Shown: positions 46,440 through 58,669 of the stretch, in pieces | How the letters are laid out: each line of letters opens with the position of its first letter | Position numbering within the stretch: position 1 is the stretch's first letter | Source: Eleginops maclovinus | Taxonomy: Eukaryota > Chordata > Actinopteri > Perciformes > Eleginopidae | Assembly: GCF_036324505.1 (NCBI RefSeq) | Contig: NC_086353.1 | Span: 250,501 to 314,500, forward strand | Length of the DNA stretch: 64,000 nt | Direction: 5' to 3' | Notes under the pieces: generated by a model | What the model saw: only the letters and a program-made list of their open reading frames with translations | Databases searched by the model: none | What the model was told of the DNA's origin: nothing | Position numbers and translations under genes: made by a program

Positions 46440-46962
46440 ACGGACGCTAATGTTGGGCTATAAAGGAACTACAGCACGGTCACATGACTTCACGTCTCCA
46501 CCGCTAAGCTAAAGGATGCTAATGTTGGGCTATGAAGGAACTACAGCACGGTCACATGACTTCACGTCTCCACCGCTAAGCTAAAGGAGGCTAATGTTGG
46601 GCTATAAAGGAACTACAGCACGGTCACATGACTTCACGTCACCACTGCTAAGCTAAAGGAGGCTAATGTTGGGCTATAAAGGAACTACAGCACGGTCACA
46701 TGACTTCACGTCACCACTGCTAAGCTAAAGGAGGCTAATGTTGAGCTATAAAGGAACTACAGCACGGTCACATGACTTCACGTCTCCACCGCTAAGCTAA
46801 AGGAGGCTAATGTTGGGCTATAAAGGAACTACAGCACGGTCACATGACTTCACCTGACCACCGCTAAGCTAAAGGCGGCTAATGTTGGGCTATAAAGCAA
46901 CTACAGCACGGTCACATGACTTCACCTGACCACCGCTAAGCTAAAGGAGGCTAATGTTGGCC
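46440..46962 (-). repeat. 72-bp minisatellite array, locus 4 (7 units, reversed)
   Basis: Seven units in reverse complement (GCTAATGTTGGGCTATAAAG, GAACTACAGCACGGTCACAT, GACTTCACGTC). It mixes the GGTGGAGACG variant of locus 2, a GTGGTGACG variant, and a private GGTGGTCAGGTGAAG variant in the last two units. The low-coordinate end stops in a unit with no right arm, next to an ACACACACAC run. Confidence 0.95.
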
Positions 46963-47130
46963 ATAATGACGTTTAGTCGTCTTATTTAGACACTTGTTAG
47001 CAAACCCCATTTTTAAATCCCCAATGGGGTATTTATTCACATATTTTATGCCGAAGAACAAATGTTAAATCTCTTCAGCTTGTGTTAACCACAGACCTCA
47101 TTTCAGACTTATAACTAAAAACGTGTTCAA
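46963..47130 (-). mobile_element. Left arm of the 72-bp-repeat element, locus 4 (reversed)
   Basis: On the minus strand: AACACAAGCTGAAGAGATTT, CATAAAATATGTGAATAAAT, ACCCCATTGGGGATTTAAAA, ATGGGGTTTGCTAACAAGTG, TCTAAATAAGACGACTAAAC. It aligns with both 850-1009 and 32510-32655. The orientation matches that of the reversed array, so arm and array moved as a unit. Confidence 0.68.
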
Positions 47131-49139
47131 TAAACCGTTGACTACGAGACAAGGAAAACCAAGAGTGGTAAAATGGTAAATTTTCCGGGTTGAGGACTCA
47201 TTACTGCACCGCTCTATAACGCTACAGTACACCTACATCAGCCCTGACCTCTAAAAACACATTCCCTCACACACACCCATGAACTATACACACTCTGCTC
47301 TGTAAGAAAGTTATTCTCCTGAGAAACTGGTAGCCCGAGGGTGGGGGTTGAACTGTCCAAAGCCCACGAGTTGTTTCCCGTCATGACCCCGTTACTCTGG
47401 GGGCCAGTGCTCTTTGATTGGGTCAGACCTTCCAGCCTCGCTAATTGGCTGTTTGGCATGACAGATGACTTTTAATTTATTTCGACGGGTGGTAATTGGA
47501 GTCTTTGGGAAGCAACAGCTCACAGGCGCAACAAGGAATACCAGAGGGAGGAGGACGATGAGGCGGGGAATAGTAATTAGGCCTGTGTTACTCTAAAGGG
47601 CAAGAATGGAGGTCACTAATTTTTCAGTTTTATGGATAAAGTGCAACCGAGAAAACCTTTGAATCCCTGGATGCTTATTTGTGGTACTTCACCAAGAACG
47701 CTTAGTACAAGAAAACATTTTCAGGGAGGAAAAATAACTCTGAACACCCACGGCACAACCTGCTGATGATTGTTAAAGAGAATTTTAAAAAGGAGCTCAT
47801 GTTTTCTACGATATCAATATAGAATTAACAATGTGTCTAGAATTAGAAGCATTTAATTAACCTAAATCATCCGGCTGCTGCTCACCAAGCATCACAAATC
47901 AACCTTTAAAATCAATTAGTTTGTTTTGGCAAAGCTACTGCTACCTTTCAGTTCTGCTTTTCGTTCTCTTGGCTCTAAATAGTAACTACTTCTTTCAATT
48001 AGTTTAGAGCATATCGAGGATGTTTTGTGAATCAAAACATTTGGTTAGTCAGATATCGCCTCTTGGAATCCCACACACTCCCTATTATAAAGTAGTATGA
48101 TTAACAACAGGTGATACTGGGCATGGCCAAGTAGAGTTTCAGTTTGATAACAAGACACTGAATGTTTGGATCGAAACAACGTGTTAAATGTGTAAATGAT
48201 ATGACCGTGTTTTAGATATGTGTCTGAACATATACTTTTAAATCAAGCTAATGGATGCTCCATGCTCCATGATGCTGTTTATTTTCAACAAACCCTCGAG
48301 TAAATTGGGCTAGGAAGATTTTAGGAAACAGAATTCATAACTAAGATTTGGTGCATGGTATAAACAGCCTCTCTACAGCTGTTGTTAAACACTATAGTGA
48401 ACCCTCAGTAATGCTCAGGAGCTTTGGGTACTGATCAACCCTTGGACAGAGTCAGGAGTCTGGACATACAAAAGGAGATATGTGTTGAGAGCTGCATTGA
48501 GGTGGGTCGGTTTCTCATGGAGGTTTTCTAGGCACGTGCAACTGGGAATAAAAAATTCAACCTAGAACATGCTGAAGGGACCATGTTCCCCATCTGGGAA
48601 TGATGCTTTTCCCCGGGAAACCAGGCTGCCATCGTGACTGGAAATCAGATAATAGTCAGGAAGTAGATGAGTGTTTGGATGCATCCAGTTAATCGAGAGA
48701 GAGAAATGGATCCCACTCCAGCTAATACATAATTAACAATGTTTTGAAATCCTGATATAGAAATGCTGCCGTGATGCTTAAGTCTTGTCAAATCCTCAAA
48801 CTGGGTATGAACGCCGCAAAAAAAGAGCAGCAGCAAAAAGCACAGAAGCATCAATAGCTCAAAAAGAAGACTCTTGTCAAGCTTGGCTTTTATTAAGACA
48901 TCCTAGTTGTGTATAATAGAGCTGTGTGTAAACAAACTACCAAACCACAAATATCACAAAGTCCTTTCTCACTTTAAGACGGAGCATTGCTGTCAGAAAA
49001 TGGAAATGTGCAAGATCTTAAATAAAACCGCTGGAGGACCAACCGGAAACATAATGACAGTGGATGCAAATACAGACACACACTCATCAACAAAGATATG
49101 CAAATGCATGCACACTCAAAACACATACATATGGATGCA
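47131..49139. other. Noncoding, no clear feature
   Basis: Nothing recognised. Open frames are below 75 codons and without domains until the CA repeat. Confidence 0.4.
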
Positions 49140-49258
49140 CACGCACAGACACAGACACACACACACACACACACACACACACCCACACGCACAGACACAC
49201 ACACACAGACACACACACACACACGCACAGACACACACACACACACACACACACACAG
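49140..49258. repeat. Compound CA microsatellite with CACAGA steps
   Basis: Blocks of (CA)n separated by GCACAGA, CACAGA and CCCACACGCACAGA motifs in a partly regular order. It gives His/Thr-rich (plus) and Cys/Val-rich (minus) frames that are not genes. Confidence 0.95.
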
Positions 49259-50860
49259 ATTAGCTCTGAACACGCTATGCTACAATCCTCTTTGAGGGAC
49301 TTAAACTTTCTCATTACACGTATACATCCGGATTTCTTTCCAGACGATGAGAGGATGAGTTTGAGTGTGAAAGGGAGGAAGATAAAGGAGAGACGGAATG
49401 AAAGCAGGAGGGATCCGAGAGGAAGTAGGAGAAAGAGAGAGGAGTGATGGAAAAAAATGAGGTCAGATAAAGGTTAGGAAGGAAGCGTAGGATGGATGAT
49501 GCCATACACACAATGAAGAGGGATGAAGTGTGTGTTTGTGTGTGTAAGTCACGGTGACATACAAAGGAGATTGGAAGGTAATCAAGCATATGGCTGGTGC
49601 AATGTAAGGGGAACAATAATTGACTCGCACTGTACACACTTGAAAATAAACTTGGACACAAACACAAAAGGACGCACACTCTGTACGGCTGCATGCAGCA
49701 CAATAAGACGCAGTGATCTGAGAGATGCACTGTGACGCAGGGCGACACACACACTCTGTTCACGGCACACTGTGAGCAGATAAGGACAGGGTCCTGCTCA
49801 TCAGATCACAAAGCAAGTTAAGCTGATTTGGGATCATTCAGAACTTGCTGAGTTTGTGCATTTGGCAGAAAATGGATAACAAAAGTCTCTTTGTCCTTCT
49901 GGGATTCTGTTTCTATTGAACGGTTTAAAAAGATTCAGGATTCTGAATATGAACGTTTTGTGGGGGTTTTTGTGCTGCCCCTCTTGGTGCTTGGTCTCTC
50001 TTGAAATAGGATTTGAATCTCCACGAGACAGGGAGCACATACATGCAAGATGATTTGTCTTTTTCAGTTGTGGATTGCAGTTTACATGGATCAGAGTTAG
50101 GGTTAGGGTTACGCATACATTTCAACTGTGCAACAAAGTACTCGACACCAAGTATTATCAACATGCTTCCAGTCAGAAGATAGCCGCATTTAATGATTTG
50201 TGTACACAGACAAATGTCAGGGCAGGGCATCGAGATTGGACTGACGGGGGCTATGGAAACGTCAGTTGCCAGAGTCGCAGTTGCCATAGAAATGCAATAC
50301 CTCTTTGACCTGGTTCGAAGGGTGTTTGAGGCACGAGGAGCAGAAATGGGTGTATCTGTGATGTGAGGAAGATGAAGGACAACACATCTACTGGAGAACT
50401 GATTATATAAAGATCATATTTACTGTAAGATGTATAGAAGGATGAATGTTTTCACCGAAGATGTCCAGCAATCAGACACTTTGGGGGAAATTGAGCTTAG
50501 CCTAGTACTCAACTAGAGAATAAAATGCATGATATCTGAGCGTCTGGTGGAAGTTTCTGAGTGGAAGATTAGTATTAAATCCCTGGAGTACCCCTCCAAA
50601 CATCAACAAACAGCAGGAGAGGACATGAGACAATTCAGTTGCAACCTAGTCTGACCTCATATGAAGTGTACTGCAATGACACGTGTCTCGTTTGTTTTTC
50701 AGCATCGAGTAAATGTCTATCTTCTGTGATATGAATATAGAAATGATGTTTTCAGATGGGCATTGTTTCAGAATTTGGAAGTAGGAAACGCATTTTTTGG
50801 GGGACATTAGGGCTTTTGGAAAGCTTACAGTTGAAGGACATTGCCTCAAATGTTTGCCAC
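49259..50860. other. Noncoding, GA-rich patch and a short telomere-like run
   Basis: 49340-49500 is A/G-rich on the plus strand. GTTAGGGTTAGGGTTACG near 50095-50112 holds two TTAGGG units, too short for an interstitial telomere. The 149-codon minus frame 49314-49763 is compositional. Confidence 0.4.
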
Positions 50861-50863
50861 CCC

Positions 50864-51051
50864 ACCAATCACAACAGAGCCGGCCAGCTAACCAATCAGA
50901 GCAGACTGGGCTCTGGTTTCAGACAGAGGGTGAGAAGAGGTGCTGCAGCACAGGCAGTATGAGAAACATAAAGAGCTTTCTGAACATTAAAGCATGGAGA
51001 CATGTCCCAGGAGAGACACCTCTACATTTGAAACTGAAAATGAGCAGAATT
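50864..51051 (+). mobile_element. MITE-like element, copy 4 (right half only)
   Basis: CAACAGAGCCGGCCAGCTAA, CCAATCAGAGCAGACTGGGC, GGTTTCAGACAGAGGGTGAG, GTGCTGCAGCACAGGCAGTA, GAACATTAAAGCATGGAGAC and GAAACTGAAAATGAGCAGAA follow the right half of the copy at 26426. The left half is absent. Confidence 0.85.
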
Positions 51052-52631
51052 TGTCTTCTTCAAACCAGTCTTCCTCTTTTTTTTACCAAACCACGGCAAA
51101 ATCCCCTAATACCTAACCAATATATGATAGATTAAACGTCTACAAACCCAGACAGATTACCCTTATTATGCAGATCTAATTTAAAGAAAATGACAGATTT
51201 CTCAGATTCCATCTGCATTAGTGTTTCTGCCTCTGGTAAACATCTTAATATTGGAAGTAATAACCACAACTCACTCGTATCTCACGTATAATTACCATGA
51301 CAATCCGCCTCTGTGAAACAGTGTAACAGCTTCCTGCTCTCTGTTTCCCTTCAAGATGTTTCCTGTAATTTGTGCAAAATTATTGAAATGTATGTACATT
51401 TTTTCTGCCGATTCCATTTCATCGCCGAGGTGTCTTTGATCGCTCGTGCTCCTCGGCGATGAGTCTGTCGGTGCATCTTCCCGTTAAATGAAACCTACGT
51501 CACTCTACGGCCTCATGGAAATCTGTGGGATCCAGAGGTTTCAACGATTAACAGTGCAAGGTTAATGTATTCGAAAGATCACTTCTCGACAAGTTTAAAT
51601 GGATTCAAGTGATGTCAAAGCAAGATGACAGAGTTAGGCTGAGAGAAATTGTATATCATTATGCAGGAAAAAAAACACAGACTGTCCTCCATTCATCTTG
51701 GGTGGAAATGCCCGGCAATACAGGAGGGTTTTAAATGGGTAGCTTTTCCTCAAGGGAGCCTCAACCCCAGTCTCCTACTGGTGGATGCTGCAAAGCTCTG
51801 CTGGGAAAATGAGCAGTTGAAGGACCAGGAGAGAAAGTGTCTCATTAGCTCTCTCTTTATAATTGGTTTCCTTGTTGTTTTGGGATTTGAAAAAACATGG
51901 TAACTTTTCCTTTGCGGAGCTCAGCAGGCCTTCCACTATCCAACGGATTCTCTTAAAAAAGTTATTCCGGGCACATCCATGGATGTAAATTGAAGGCACA
52001 CTCATTAGGGAGCTCTGCCTGTTTGTTATACATAATTGAATTTCTTATGCTCCAAAGATGTTTAGTCACCAGGCTTTTCTCTGAAGCTTTATGGCATTTT
52101 CTCCCTTTACTCACATCAGCGTCAATACAAACACTGGATCATTTGCAATTACATTTTGGGGGAAACAGAATATTACATTTGTCTCCCGTTCTTATTGGAA
52201 TGGTATTACTTTAAACAAATTTCCTGTTATAATATTTCCCTTCCGTTATATTCATTCTGTGCCACAACATCCTCTTTCTGCATATGATAAATCTCACTGT
52301 GACAAACATAATGCGACACTGAATTAACAAGCAGTGACTGCGGTTAAACAGCTCTCACATCCGGCACACAAGGAGACAACGAGGCATTTGGCATCAGACT
52401 CAGGGAAGTCGCCGCTGGAGTAAAAGTGTGTTTAACACTTCACCAAAATGTACGATTATCTTTTCTCCTTTATATTCTAAATGACTCGGGCAACCAGCTC
52501 CACAGTTCTGTGTAGTTTCTAACGAGCACCAAATTAGCCCGTGCTCTTAGTAAAGCGTTTACAGATTCAAGCAGAGCTCCGACACTTTAAATCTAATTGA
52601 CTCCAAATACTGCTAACTCCCTTATCCTGAC
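51052..52631. other. Mostly unique noncoding DNA with one strong hairpin
   Basis: Apart from the hairpin at 51419-51462, nothing is recognised. The 84-codon frame at 51649-51903 has no domain I recognise. Confidence 0.4.
51419..51462. other. 12-bp perfect GC-rich hairpin
   Basis: TCATCGCCGAGG, a 20-base loop (51431-51450), then CCTCGGCGATGA: 12 of 12 pairs, extended by one G-T wobble. It is not next to a repeat boundary I can see. It is too short for a typical microRNA precursor stem. Possible roles are a structured RNA element or a paired protein-binding site; neither is shown. Confidence 0.9.
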
Positions 52632-52830
52632 ACATTCACTGAAGAAGAAGGAACCCTGACTGGTCCCACAGAGGGGGAACTGTCCATTCTGCATTCAACC
52701 CATCCTAGTTTCAGGAGCAGTGGGCTGCCATGTGTACGGTGCCCGGGGAGCAGTGTAGGGAACGGTGCCTTGCTCAGGGACACCAGTTGGTCTTCAGGAG
52801 ACTTGAACCGGTGACCTTCTGGTTCCCCCA
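52632..52830 (-). mobile_element. tRNA-derived SINE, family A, truncated copy
   Basis: On the minus strand: CACCGGTTCAAGTCTCCTGA (B box), CTGAGCAAGGCACCGTTCCC, TGCTCCCCGGGCACCGTACA and GCAGCCCACTGCTCCTGAAA, then CTAGGATGGGTTGAATGCAG. The A-box part of the head is diverged and the tail after ATGCAGAATGGACAG is unlike other copies. Confidence 0.75.
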
Positions 52831-54440
52831 CCACCGCCACAAAATCTGATGTCCATGCAAAAGAAAAAGAAGGCTATTCTTCAGAATTACGAGTAATCTA
52901 CTCTTGACTTCTCTACACATGTGAAGCCCCCTCAATACTAACTTTTAAACAAAAAATACATCAGCTTACACATATTGAAATGACGTTGGATTAGCCTAGC
53001 CACGATCAATCCAATCTCCATTCAGAAAACCCGCATTTTCAAAGTGTTTTGCTCGCCGTCTTATTGGCGGACCTGACAGAGTGTTTATTTTACTGTTCAG
53101 TATCGTAACGTCGTTATTTCGGCACACTTTTGAAGTGTTGATTGCAATAGAATCACTGCAGAAATGGTAATTGCGGGTTCACGCCTCATCCCATTGATTC
53201 AGCCGTGTCACTTTCAGCTTGGTGAAATGTACTCATGGTGTTATGAACCCAGACGAGATGCTGTGTGGCTTCCCGACCTATCTGTGACTTTCCTAGCACA
53301 CATGAAGCAGGAATAGTGTATTTTGTCCACAGCTGATGAAACAGAGTTGGCATCTACATGGACTTAAACCCCGCTTCCTTCTTTGAACTTCAGTCAAACG
53401 CAATGCAGTGTGTGAACGCACCATTACAGCACACCTTTGAATGGCTGGTTAAAAGTTAACTTGTGAATATTGATTGATAGGTCTGGAACCAAAGGTAGGA
53501 CTAGAGGTTCGTAAAGGATCATCATTATGCGTCGGCTCACCAACTCCACAGTGAAGTTGAGGGCTGTGAATGACACCTGAGAGCTGAACTCTGCATGTCA
53601 GCCATTGGATATGAACCGCGGGGATCTAGCAGGAGGCGTACTGAGTTAATAAGGCATGGTATGGTGATTTAAGCGAAGACTCTTGTGCCTCCCAGGCTAA
53701 TTATCCAGGTCTCAGTATGTCTAAAACTTTCCTTTTCCGTTCCCTCAACCACTCTGGGTCTATTTCCTGCTCATATTCCCTCATTACTTAAGTCTTTCTT
53801 CCATTTTCCTGCTGCCTTTTCACTCTCATTTCCTTCTTTGCTCATGTCAAAACCCCCTTCCTACACTTTCTTCTCCACTGCTCTCTAGTATGTTCGTTGG
53901 TTTTGCTTATTATGCCTCTAAGGGACTGTAGGAGTTTCCTTTGAGTATATGTAATGTCTGTTCGACTGCAGGTTTCTGCTGCTGCTAGTAGGGTTATTTT
54001 TTCAGTTCACATTTCTCTTTGTTACTAGTGGTTACAGTTTAAAAGCCAGCTCTATTTGGATTTCTTGTTTCACACTTTGCCTGACCTCCTGTTACTTAGC
54101 TGGCTTAATCTTTTGCAAAGGGTGCATGGGTCTCTCTAACTCAATCAATACGGCCACTTAACAAGTTTCTCTAATGGCAAACACTATCATGAAGCAGTTA
54201 TTATGCAAAGTAGCATCCCACACAGGCCACACTTTTCTTTTGTTAGCCTTTATCCGTTCTGTCTTGGATTGCTAGTATGCACTTACACACATGTGTGTCC
54301 AATCCTTATTAAAGAGGAAGCTGTTTGGAGGTGAGGATGGTGGAATACTGCCAACCCTACTCTCCCTCACCAAGTTTAATTAGCTACAACATCAACATAC
54401 ACTTATACCATAGACATTTCTCTGGGAGTAATTTGGGGTT
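52831..54440. other. Noncoding, no clear feature
   Basis: Nothing recognised. Confidence 0.4.
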
Positions 54441-54620
54441 AATAAGATAAGAAGTACTTTATTGATCCTAATTTGGGACATGTTTGCGTTGCTGCAGCAT
54501 AAAAACACACGGCGTTGAACATTAGAGAAATTAAACGACTAGAAATAAACAATTAAAATAAAACAGTCAGAATAAAAATGGACAGAAAATATAAAGGAAT
54601 GGAATATTAAATGGAATATA
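54441..54620 (-). mobile_element. LINE-type 3' end, copy 2
   Basis: AATAAGATAAGAAGTACTTT, ATTGATCCTAATTTGGGACA and GCTGCAGCATAAAAACACAC match copy 1 at 45525. The A-rich continuation (AGAAATAAACAATTAAAATA) also parallels copy 1. Confidence 0.62.
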
Positions 54621-54684
54621 AGTGAAGTATCTTGGTCCACTCGCCCTCTGATTGGGAGACACCCCTTTCCCACCTGAGCCTCCC

Positions 54685-55200
54685 ATTTCAATAATAATAC
54701 ATTTTATTTGAAGGCGCATTTCTCGGCACTCACGGACACCGTGCGAAGTTTAAAATATATATCAAACATTAAAAGGAAACAACAACAAAAATATAGAAGA
54801 AATAAATGGTTCCAGAGATGAGGAACAGAGTGGCTGAATGCTCTGCTCCTCATGGTGACGAGGCGGGCGGAGGGGACAGACAGGTGTATGGAGGAAGAGG
54901 ATCTCAGAGAGCGCGGGGGAGAGGGAACATGGAGGAGGTCTGACAGATATGGGGGGGGGGCTTTGAATGTTAACAGGAGGACTTTGAATTGAATACGGAA
55001 CTGAACCGGGAGCCAGTGGAGCTGTTGGAGGACAGGAGTGATGTGGTGGATGGAGGGGGTCCAGGTTATGATGCGGGGAGCTGAATTCTGGACCAGTTGA
55101 AGTTTACGGAGGGATTGGTGGGGGAGGCCAAAGAGGAGAGAGTTACAGTAATCCAGAGGGGAGGTGACGAGGCTGTGGACAAGGATGGCGTGACCCTGCC
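54685..55200 (+). mobile_element. Long dispersed fish repeat, partial
   Basis: Begins ATAATACATTTTATTTGAAG with GCGCATTTCTCGGCACTCAC and GGACACCGTGC. It continues with AATGTTAACAGGAGGACTTT, GAACCGGGAGCCAGTGGAGC, GACAGGAGTGATGTGGTGGA, AATTCTGGACCAGTTGAAGT and GAGTTACAGTAATCCAGAGG to CTGTGGACAAGGATGGC. These words in this order recur in many fish genomes. I cannot assign the class with confidence. A run of ten G lies at 54951-54960. Confidence 0.65.
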
Positions 55201-55421
55201 TTAACGGTAATGGTTTTGCGATGCCTGTGATCTTTTCCTTACGATATTGACACCAACAATATGTTCCATAATACAGGCCGGATTCAGAGCTCCTTCATAA
55301 CACTACATCAAGCTTTCAGCAACTTCAACCGAATTATGGATGAAGTCAAACAATCTTCATTTGGAGGTCAACAATTATGCTTGTAGTTAGGGGTAGGGTT
55401 TACAAGAAGGGTTATTGCAGA

Positions 55422-55489
55422 TTAATAATAACAACAACAACAGCAACAACAGTAAAAGTAATAACAATAACAACAATAATAACAAAACC

Positions 55490-55520
<31 letters not shown>

Positions 55521-55693
55521 CTAATAATAACAAACCAATAATAATAATAATAATAAAACCAATAATAATAATAATAATAACAAAAACAATAATAATAAAA
55601 CCAATAATAATAATAAAAACAAAATCAATATTATTATTATTAATAATAATGTTATTAATAGTAATAATAACGACAGTGATAATAATAATAATG

Positions 55694-55731
<38 letters not shown>
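55422..55731 (+). repeat. AAT/AAC-rich microsatellite tract
   Basis: About 310 bases of mixed AAT, AAC and ATT trinucleotides with a short TTATTATTATTAATAATAAT palindromic centre near 55630-55650. The tract gives an Asn/Ile-only frame of no coding value. It is followed by GAGCTTTATTTATATAGCAC, the terminal word of another common fish repeat. Confidence 0.95.
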
Positions 55732-55732
<1 letters not shown>

Positions 55733-55800
55733 GAGCTTTATTTATATAGCACTTTTTATGAAGCAGGTGCAGCTGAAAGTGCTTTACTATAAACTAAAAC
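55732..55800 (+). mobile_element. Fragment with TTTATTTATATAGCAC terminus
   Basis: GAGCTTTATTTATATAGCAC, TTTTTATGAAGCAGGTGC and AAAGTGCTTTAC resemble the end of a dispersed fish repeat commonly preceded by an AAT microsatellite, as here. Confidence 0.5.
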
Positions 55801-56568
55801 CAACCAGAAGAAATTCACCTCAATGTATTACGACACAAGGTGGTCAAAGGCATGATAATAGAAACCATAATTCAGATGAATATCTCTCTCAAAGAAATAA
55901 AAGGCAAAAGTTTCATAAATCGAAAAATATATAAAAAATCCTATTAAATAAACATGTTTACACAATAAATAACAATTTCATCTCAGTGATAATTATAGTA
56001 ATAGAGGATAAACATTCAAAGATTTTAAAATATATGTAACACTGAAACATGACACACTGCTATAAAGGTAAGAAAAAAAAGGACAGCATCCAACACCCAC
56101 ACCGTCACAGTTTCTCACACTTCATAAATGTCACTCTACCTCCTGCGTTGGCACTGACCGTCACCACTGAAGTAAATAATTAAAGCAGAGCACTTGAATA
56201 GTTTTAGGTGACAGGGCTGGACAAACATTTAAGCTGAACTAAGCTGCCCTCCGGTCCATAAACATTCAATTATCTAATGTGAAAGATTCAAGACTTCCTC
56301 CACTTTCTGTCTCAGCAGCTTCACACACCTCTTTACCTCTGTAAATATTCAAGCCACCAGTCTCCCTCTATCTGTCACCGTCTCCCTCGGTCTTGCATTA
56401 ATGCATGTTCCCAGTATCCCCAGCTCCTCGTTCACCGCTCTCAGTTTTCCTTCGCCTGTCCACTCCCTGCGCTCCCCATTACAGAGCAGAGCAGAGGAGT
56501 CCTCTTGCTGCAGGGGCAGAAGCAATCATGTGCTGTCAGACCGTGGGGCCGAGAACAAACTTAACCTT

Positions 56569-56571
<3 letters not shown>
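55801..56571. other. Noncoding, no clear feature
   Basis: AT-rich first half. Nothing recognised. Confidence 0.4.
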
Positions 56572-56614
<43 letters not shown>

Positions 56615-56626
56615 ACACACACACAC
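56572..56626. repeat. (CA)n microsatellite
   Basis: About 40 uninterrupted bases of AC repeat, then CTGACACACACACACT. Confidence 0.95.
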
Positions 56627-56773
56627 TATGTAAGGGTACTGTAGGTAAGAGTATAAAGAGGGATAAAATGAAAAGATATTTTGTGCTTTAGATTACATTT
56701 CCATCCTTTAGATGGGTACCAACACACCTGCAAATGGATTACATTTTTCGAATTCTCTCATAGTCCATTTGTC

Positions 56774-57095
56774 CAGCAGTGGCTCAGTCAGTAGGGGCTT
56801 GGACTGGGAATCGTAGGGTTGCCGGTTCAAGTCCCCGAACAGACTTGAAATATGGGAGGTGGACTGCTACTTGGAGAGGTCCCAGTTCATCTCCTAGGCT
56901 CTGCTGTGGTGCCCTTGAGCAAGGCACCGGACACCTCCAATCCCCCCTCCCCATTGCTCCCCGGGCGCTGCACAATAGCTGCCCACTGCTCCTAGTACTA
57001 GGATGGGTTAAATGTAGAGGACCAATTTCACTGTGTGTGCTCTGCTGTGTGCATGTATGTGACAATACAGAGGGTTTCATCCTCCGATTCCATCC
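56774..57095 (+). mobile_element. tRNA-derived SINE, family A, full-length reference copy
   Basis: CAGCAGTGGCTCAGTCAGTA then GGGGCTTGGACTGGGAATCG (A box TGGCTCAGTCAGTAGG), GCCGGTTCAAGTCCCCGAAC (B box GGTTCAAGTCC), TACTTGGAGAGGTCCCAGTT, CCTTGAGCAAGGCACCGGAC, GCTCCCCGGGCGCTGCACAA, CCTAGTACTAGGATGGGTT, GTGACAATACAGAGGG and the tail TTTCATCCTCCGATTCCATC. It is closest to the copy at 3164-3499. The tail repeats CATCCTCC.ATTC words, where other SINEs have poly(A). Confidence 0.88.

Positions 57096-58669
<1,574 letters not shown>

Noticed and set aside
49064..49447. His/Thr-rich frame through the CA repeat
   Set aside because: A translation of dinucleotide repeats only.
50095..50112. Interstitial telomere repeat
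   Set aside because: Only two TTAGGG units; expected by chance in 64 kb.
55415..55792. 125-codon Asn/Ile frame
   Set aside because: A translation of an AAT/ATT microsatellite.
17259..57095. SINE heads as true tRNA genes
   Set aside because: The boxes are present, but the sequence continues into SINE bodies, and no cloverleaf with an acceptor stem can be drawn.
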